Below, piece by piece: positions 60,086 through 64,000 of a stretch of 64,000 nt of DNA. Every line of letters starts with the position of its first letter. Position 1 is the first letter of the stretch. A program made the position numbers and the translations under genes. A model generated the notes under the pieces. It saw only the letters and a list, made by a program, of their open reading frames with translations. It was not told the DNA's origin and ran no database searches. This DNA comes from Paenibacillus sp. FSL R5-0912 (GTDB lineage: Bacteria; Bacillota; Bacilli; Paenibacillales; Paenibacillaceae): positions 3,100,001 to 3,164,000 of the forward strand of contig NZ_CP009282.1 in NCBI RefSeq assembly GCF_000758605.1, given 5' to 3'.

Positions 60086-61006
60086 CTAAAAAATACTGTC
60101 GCCGGTCAGCTTCTTGGAGGTCTGATTGGCCAACAGCAGCAGCCCCAGCGCTACGATTGAGCGGGCAAACAGGACGGCGGTGGAGAAGGAGTGACGCCCG
60201 GAGACCAGCCCCATGTTGTAAATGTAGAGGTCGAGACTCTCCGCCATCTTCATATTCATGTTGTTCTTAAGCATGAAGATCTGCTCGAAATTACTGCCGA
60301 GGATCCCGCTGACCGCAAGGATGAACAGAATCGCGATCGTGGGGCGGATGCTCTGCACGGTAATATGCCACATCCGCTGCCAGCGGTTCGCGCCGTCCAG
60401 CTCGGCTGCTTCATACAGCCCCGGATCAATACCGGCTATGGCTGCTATGTAGATAATGGCGCTCCAGCCGGTTTCCTTGAGCGTATCGGTGAAAAAGGTA
60501 ATCCACCAGAAGTACTTAGGGTCGCTGTTGAACAGGATTTCCCGGTCCTGGAACCCGATCGCCATCATCAGCTGGTTAATGACACCGCCCTCCCCCAGCC
60601 AGTTGAGTGCGATTCCGCCAAAGATCGTCCAGGCGATGAAATGGGGCAGGTACGAGATTGTCTGCACCGTGCGCTTAAACCGCAGACCCCGGATTTCATT
60701 AAGCAGCAGGGCGAATAGAATGGGGATTGGAAAACCAAGTACGAGCTTAATCGTACTCATCCCGAGGGTATTGCGGATCGAGCGCCAAAACCGGTCATCC
60801 GTCATAAAATCCTGAAAATGCTTCAGCCCGACAAATGGCGACTCCAGCATAGGCTTAGCAATGCTGAAGTCCATAAAGGCGATGATCAGCCAAAACATAG
60901 GGATATAACAAAAGATGAACATCCAGAGAATGCCCGGTATTACCATGCTTTGCAGCTGCCACTGTCTGACAAGCGCTTTCATTTGTTCCGTTCTGTATTG
61001 GAACAT
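60086..61006 (-). CDS. Carbohydrate ABC permease (LplB-like)
   Basis: A 306-residue permease with six membrane helices. EAAELDGANRWQRMWHITVQSIRPTIAIL is the EAA loop. It is the first gene of the importer operon (LplB-LplC-binding protein), starting 148 bp from the divergent cytoplasmic GH16 gene. GAGGAAGGGGG precedes the ATG. A copy of the locus-specific 12-mer lies 75 bp upstream. Confidence 0.93.
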   Translation of the reverse strand: MFQYRTEQMKALVRQWQLQSMVIPGILWMFIFCYIPMFWLIIAFMDFSIAKPMLESPFVGLKHFQDFMTDDRFWRSIRNTLGMSTIKLVLGFPIPILFALLLNEIRGLRFKRTVQTISYLPHFIAWTIFGGIALNWLGEGGVINQLMMAIGFQDREILFNSDPKYFWWITFFTDTLKETGWSAIIYIAAIAGIDPGLYEAAELDGANRWQRMWHITVQSIRPTIAILFILAVSGILGSNFEQIFMLKNNMNMKMAESLDLYIYNMGLVSGRHSFSTAVLFARSIVALGLLLLANQTSKKLTGDSIF

Positions 61007-61080
61007 GTGCTGTGCCCCCTTCCTCTTTCATCGTATGAGAAAAGGGCAGAGGAAAAAAGGCCATGATTATTGACCCTATC

Positions 61081-61092
61081 CCAATTTTTTGG
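61081..61092. promoter_or_regulatory. 12-bp motif shared by two promoters of the glucan locus (copy 2)
   Basis: CCAATTTTTTGG in the divergent region between the importer operon and the cytoplasmic GH16 gene, 63 bp before the latter. Identical to the 12-mer at 53821. Confidence 0.55.
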
Positions 61093-61154
61093 ATTCCACC
61101 CACCGGGTCTGGAAATTAAGTATGCTGTGATTAACTGAAGGGAGTGTGCGAAGG

Positions 61155-61901
61155 ATGAACAAGCTTGTATGGGAGCAGGATTTCGTAAGCGGAAATGCGG
61201 ATTTGCAGAGCTGGAATATCCGCCTGGGCAATGACTTATTAGACAATGACGGGAAGCCGGTGTATCCGGGCTGGGGCAACGGGGAGCAGCAGTTTTATAC
61301 GGGGAATCCGGGGAATCTGTCTATTGGAGAAGAAGGCCTGCAGCTGTGTGCGCGCCGCGAAACTGTGGAGCAGGATGGACGCAGCTTCGCGTATACCTCG
61401 GCTCGCCTGGATACACGGGACCAGTTCTCTTTCTGCTACGGCAGACTGGTCGTGCGGGCCAAGCTGCCGGTAGGGCAGGGAATATGGCCCGCCATCTGGC
61501 TGCTTCCGCAGGATCAGGCTTACGGGCCCTGGCCCGCCTCCGGGGAGATCGATATGCTGGAGGCGAAGGGACGCCTGCCCCGGCAGATTGCGGGAACGCT
61601 GCATTATGGACCGGATCTTGCGCAGAAAGTCGTCGAAGAGTTCACCTATGAGCTGGAGAACGGAACGATTAACGAGTTCCGGGAGTATGCGCTGGAATGG
61701 GAAGCCGGTTCCATGCGCTGGCTGGTCGACGGGCATTGCTTCGCGGAGCGGGGTCTGGAGCCGGGGGTGATGCCCTTTGATCAGCCTTTTTATCTGCTGC
61801 TTAATCTTGCCGTGGGCGGCTGGTATGACAATGTGGCGGTGGACGAAGCTGCGCTGCCGGCGGTGATGACGGTGTCAAGCATCCGGCTGTATCAGCATTG
61901 A
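61155..61901 (+). CDS. Cytoplasmic GH16 beta-1,3-glucanase
   Basis: A 248-residue single-domain GH16 enzyme with no signal peptide. Catalytic residues are E131, D133 and E136 in GEIDMLEAKGR; PVGQGIWPAIWLLP and FDQPFYLLLNLAVGGWYDN are also typical of laminarinases. AAGGGAG lies ten bases before ATG 61155. It is divergent from the importer operon and probably cuts imported beta-1,3-gluco-oligosaccharides inside the cell. Its active-site sequence is close to that of the secreted enzyme. Confidence 0.9.
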   Translation: MNKLVWEQDFVSGNADLQSWNIRLGNDLLDNDGKPVYPGWGNGEQQFYTGNPGNLSIGEEGLQLCARRETVEQDGRSFAYTSARLDTRDQFSFCYGRLVVRAKLPVGQGIWPAIWLLPQDQAYGPWPASGEIDMLEAKGRLPRQIAGTLHYGPDLAQKVVEEFTYELENGTINEFREYALEWEAGSMRWLVDGHCFAERGLEPGVMPFDQPFYLLLNLAVGGWYDNVAVDEAALPAVMTVSSIRLYQH

Positions 61902-61907
61902 GGCAGC

Positions 61908-62882
61908 TTAAATTCCGGTGAAAATATCCTCCAGGCGGTCCCAGTTGGCGGCGACCCAATTATTTTCGTGGCGGAACCGGATGAGCGGTGTGAATTCATC
62001 CTTTTGGGGAACCGCAATCCATTCGGCTTCCCTCCACCACGTTAATTTAATGGAACGGATCAATTTGTTAACGGGTAATGGGATATGCTCGCGGTAGCCG
62101 GTCACAAAGGCTTGGACCCGGTCCAGCCGGAGCTGGTTGCCTGACAAGGCGCAGGACAGGATGGGGCGTGATATATCGAACTCCGGGTACACGAAATGCA
62201 GTCTGTCGAAGTCAAGGATAGCGGCTACTTCATCGGCGCTGAACAGAATATTATCGACGAACAAATCCCAGTGCCCCCAGCCCCGTTCGCAGTCTGCAAA
62301 GATACCGGTGTCCATTCCATCAATAATTCTCCGCTGAATCTCAAGCGCTGCAACCGTTTCGCCATTATGAAGGGTGGTGGCCTGAAGGTATCTTTTGTCC
62401 CAGTGCTTCACCATAGCTTCCTGGGTCCGTATATTCCAGTGCAGGGGCAATGGAGTCAGGTCCGTGTTCAGCAGCTTATGCATCCGGCCGACTACGCTCC
62501 CCAGTGCATACATTTGGGGCTCACTTGCTGAGCCCGGCTCAATACTGCTTCCGTCACACAGGTTCATCAGCACATACCGTTCCTGCGAAGGCGTTCGTAA
62601 GACATATTTCCCCTGATGTGAAAATAACTTCGGAACCGGGATGCCCTGCAGCTGCAGCTGATCCTGATGAGTCAATGAAATTTCAAGTCCGTGGGTGAGG
62701 TGTTCCGGATAACGTATCTTGCTGTATTGCTTCACGAATAAACGTCCGTGATCACTTTCAAGCTTCCATTTCAGATTCAGGAAACCCTGATCAATCTGCG
62801 TAGCTTCAGTAACGTGCACCCCGAAAATCTCTGAAATGGAGTCTAAGATTTCATCCCGGATGGTTGCGGCTGTGTCGGACAT
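61908..62882 (-). CDS. APH-family phosphotransferase
   Basis: A 324-residue kinase-like protein. WGHWDLFVDNILF is the catalytic loop (HxDxxxxN with an inserted Trp) and AAILDFDRLHFVYPEFDIS the metal-binding motif. ATG 62882 is chosen over ATG 62897 because GAGGAGA is seven bases upstream. It is convergent with the cytoplasmic GH16 gene with only 6 bp between stops. Substrate unknown; antibiotic resistance is not implied. It is a distant relative of the other APH-like gene at 15440. Confidence 0.85.
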   Translation of the reverse strand: MSDTAATIRDEILDSISEIFGVHVTEATQIDQGFLNLKWKLESDHGRLFVKQYSKIRYPEHLTHGLEISLTHQDQLQLQGIPVPKLFSHQGKYVLRTPSQERYVLMNLCDGSSIEPGSASEPQMYALGSVVGRMHKLLNTDLTPLPLHWNIRTQEAMVKHWDKRYLQATTLHNGETVAALEIQRRIIDGMDTGIFADCERGWGHWDLFVDNILFSADEVAAILDFDRLHFVYPEFDISRPILSCALSGNQLRLDRVQAFVTGYREHIPLPVNKLIRSIKLTWWREAEWIAVPQKDEFTPLIRFRHENNWVAANWDRLEDIFTGI

Positions 62883-63112
62883 ATAATATCTCCTCACCTG
62901 GAAATATAAATGATGAATGTATTCAGGGTTAACACTAGTTTAATCTCTGTAATGCTCCTATATGACTTTATTTTCACCGGAGTGAGGGGATTATTCAAGA
63001 TAAATATTTGCTGAGAAACCGAAGGGCGATGCAGCCATTTACTGCCCGGTTAGTTTAAGTTCATAGACCAGTGAATGCTGAATACAGGTGCTTGAATTTA
63101 CACTGTAAACCT

Positions 63113-63243
63113 TAAATGATGTACGTATTGCAACTTGGTTTCGCAGAAACAAGGGTGTGGGGATAGATTGTTGTATGAAATACAAGAATTGTCCCTCCAA
63201 GCCGCTTGGAGAAGGGGAAATGTTGCATTATGGTCATGAATTG
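63113..63243 (+). repeat. 130-bp dispersed intergenic repeat, copy D
   Basis: Used as the reference copy. Motifs GATGTA, GTTGTA and GTTGCA start at element positions 6, 58 and 110, an exact 52-bp spacing. The centre is TTGTAT-GAA-ATACAA. No gene overlaps; it lies between the APH-family and beta-galactosidase genes. The 90 bp after it hold nothing recognisable. Confidence 0.82.
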
Positions 63244-63336
63244 TTTGCACGCTAGTGTGCACTAGGAGAATGGGTTCTTAACCGTGCGGTGAGGTTGGCA
63301 TGAGCAGGAAAAAAGCTGGTAATGAACAAGCGAAAA

Positions 63337-63381
63337 GAGGTGTCCCAAGCCGCAGTACCGGCTGCCGGGACACCTCTTTAT
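63337..63381. terminator. Bidirectional terminator before the beta-galactosidase gene end
   Basis: GAGGTGTCCC (63337-63346) and GGGACACCTC (63367-63376), with T-rich flanks on both strands. Probably terminates the minus-strand beta-galactosidase gene. Confidence 0.78.
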
Positions 63382-63474
63382 TGAAAATATAACATGCTTC
63401 ACACGATAACTTATCCTTCTATGTCTCGCTGAAACGGTACCGTCCATATAAAAGGACGGTACCGTTTCTACTTG
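63382..63474 (+). repeat. Hairpin repeat family 2, copy 2
   Basis: Perfect 15-bp arms GAAACGGTACCGTCC (63431-63445) and GGACGGTACCGTTTC (63454-63468) with an 8-nt loop, preceded by ATAACTTATCCTT. Matches 30351-30452 over about 90 bp and, like it, begins right after a terminator. Confidence 0.85.
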
Positions 63475-63483
63475 GGAGGCAAC

Positions 63484-64000
63484 TTACACGAGTGAAAGCG
63501 TGAAGCGGAACGAATACGGACGGTTAGCAGGCAGGGTGAACTGCTCATGGGTCGGTGCACCCCAGCTGTCGTCACCGCCGACACCCATCTGCTTATAGTT
63601 CACGCGCAGCACCGTTTTGTTGGATACAGGAAGCTTGTAGCCATGATCGCTGGCTTCAAGCTCAGCGGCACTCCAAGGAAGAGCGTTGATCTCAATTGGC
63701 AATGCACCTTCTACATGCAAGCCGTGTCCATCACTGCCTGCAGTGACAGAAGCATATCTTACATCCGTCTTGTTGCCGCATTCCTGCGGACGGAGATATG
63801 GTGTGTATTGCCCGCTGACAGTGCCGCTGTAACGTCCCAGCGGAGCTCCGGACTGCCGGTCCCAGTAGTTCTCATGCGGGCCGCGGCCGTACCAGGAGAT
63901 AGTGTCTAGGCTGCTGTCCAGCTCGAAGGCCATGCCGAATTCCGGAATCTCCGGCAGCTTGCTGCTGCCCGGCTGAAGCTCCTGAACAATCTCTACCGAG
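63484..64000 (-). CDS. Beta-galactosidase (GH2), C-terminal part
   Basis: The frame is open to the window edge, so only about 170 C-terminal residues are seen. ISWYGRGPHENYWDRQSGAPLGRYSGTV is the conserved core of the beta-galactosidase small-chain domain of LacZ-type GH2 enzymes, and YRVNYKQMGVGGDDSWGAPTHEQF-like sequence follows near the end. The catalytic (beta/alpha)8 domain lies outside. It hydrolyses beta-galactosides. Orientation away from the window interior means its neighbours are unknown. Confidence 0.92.
   Translation of the reverse strand, partial: SVEIVQELQPGSSKLPEIPEFGMAFELDSSLDTISWYGRGPHENYWDRQSGAPLGRYSGTVSGQYTPYLRPQECGNKTDVRYASVTAGSDGHGLHVEGALPIEINALPWSAAELEASDHGYKLPVSNKTVLRVNYKQMGVGGDDSWGAPTHEQFTLPANRPYSFRFTLSLV

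Overview
The window looks like a chromosomal segment of a Paenibacillus-type, low-to-mid-GC Gram-positive bacterium. The reasons are strong AGGAGG-type ribosome binding sites, a T-box leader, an LtaS-type lipoteichoic acid synthase, a HelD RNA polymerase recycling factor, Lpl-type sugar permeases that lack their own ATPase, and a YesN-like AraC response regulator beside a secreted laminarinase. No rRNA, tRNA, CRISPR array or prophage was seen. The genus call rests on remembered family resemblance, not on a search.

Layout. 1-401 is the end of a diguanylate cyclase. 423-3752 holds a reductase and a PadR-controlled ABC exporter with two DUF1048 proteins. 4269-7248 holds an Atg22/UMF1-like MFS protein, a coupled phosphodiesterase and a rhamnose mutarotase. 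7301-10218 holds a broken acetyltransferase, a DUF2975 protein with a YozG-like regulator, a DUF817 protein and a soluble chemoreceptor. 10344-21868 is a run of single metabolic and regulatory genes: saccharopine dehydrogenase-like, LuxR, FMN reductase, Rieske oxygenase, APH-like kinase, LtaS, histidine phosphatase, quinone reductase with MarR, and PlsC. 22216-22505 is a decayed IS1182-like transposase. 22550-26285 is a second ABC exporter with its ArsR-type regulator. 26491-30272 holds a nucleotidyltransferase behind a possible attenuator, a frameshifted ArsR gene and two aldo/keto reductases, one divergent from MarR. 30552-37953 is a TetR-led drug efflux operon (MFS plus FtsX-type ABC) followed by another ABC pair. 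38278-39577 is trpS with a T-box. 39664-48874 holds a broken beta-lactamase-like gene, MerR, two GNATs, a ring-cleaving dioxygenase with a flavin reductase, helD, a UDG-like gene and a damaged MerR-like pair. 49396-50852 is an ECF sigma factor with its probable anti-sigma factor.

51064-61901 is the most coherent system: a beta-1,3-glucan utilisation locus. It has a secreted multidomain GH16 glucanase, a response regulator and sensor kinase, a solute-binding lipoprotein, two permeases, and a divergent cytoplasmic GH16. The secreted enzyme would cut the polymer, the importer would take up oligosaccharides (presumably powered by a shared ATPase elsewhere), and the cytoplasmic GH16 would finish degradation. 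A cre-like site and an identical 12-bp motif in two promoter regions suggest joint control. An APH-like kinase and the end of a GH2 beta-galactosidase close the window.

The least expected structure is non-coding. A family of about 130-bp intergenic repeats has four full copies (3877-4006, 12750-12881, 42413-42535, 63113-63243) and one head fragment. Three copies align without gaps and carry GTTGTA-like motifs 52 bp apart. A second, hairpin-forming repeat occurs at 30351-30452 and 63382-63474, each time directly after an intrinsic terminator.
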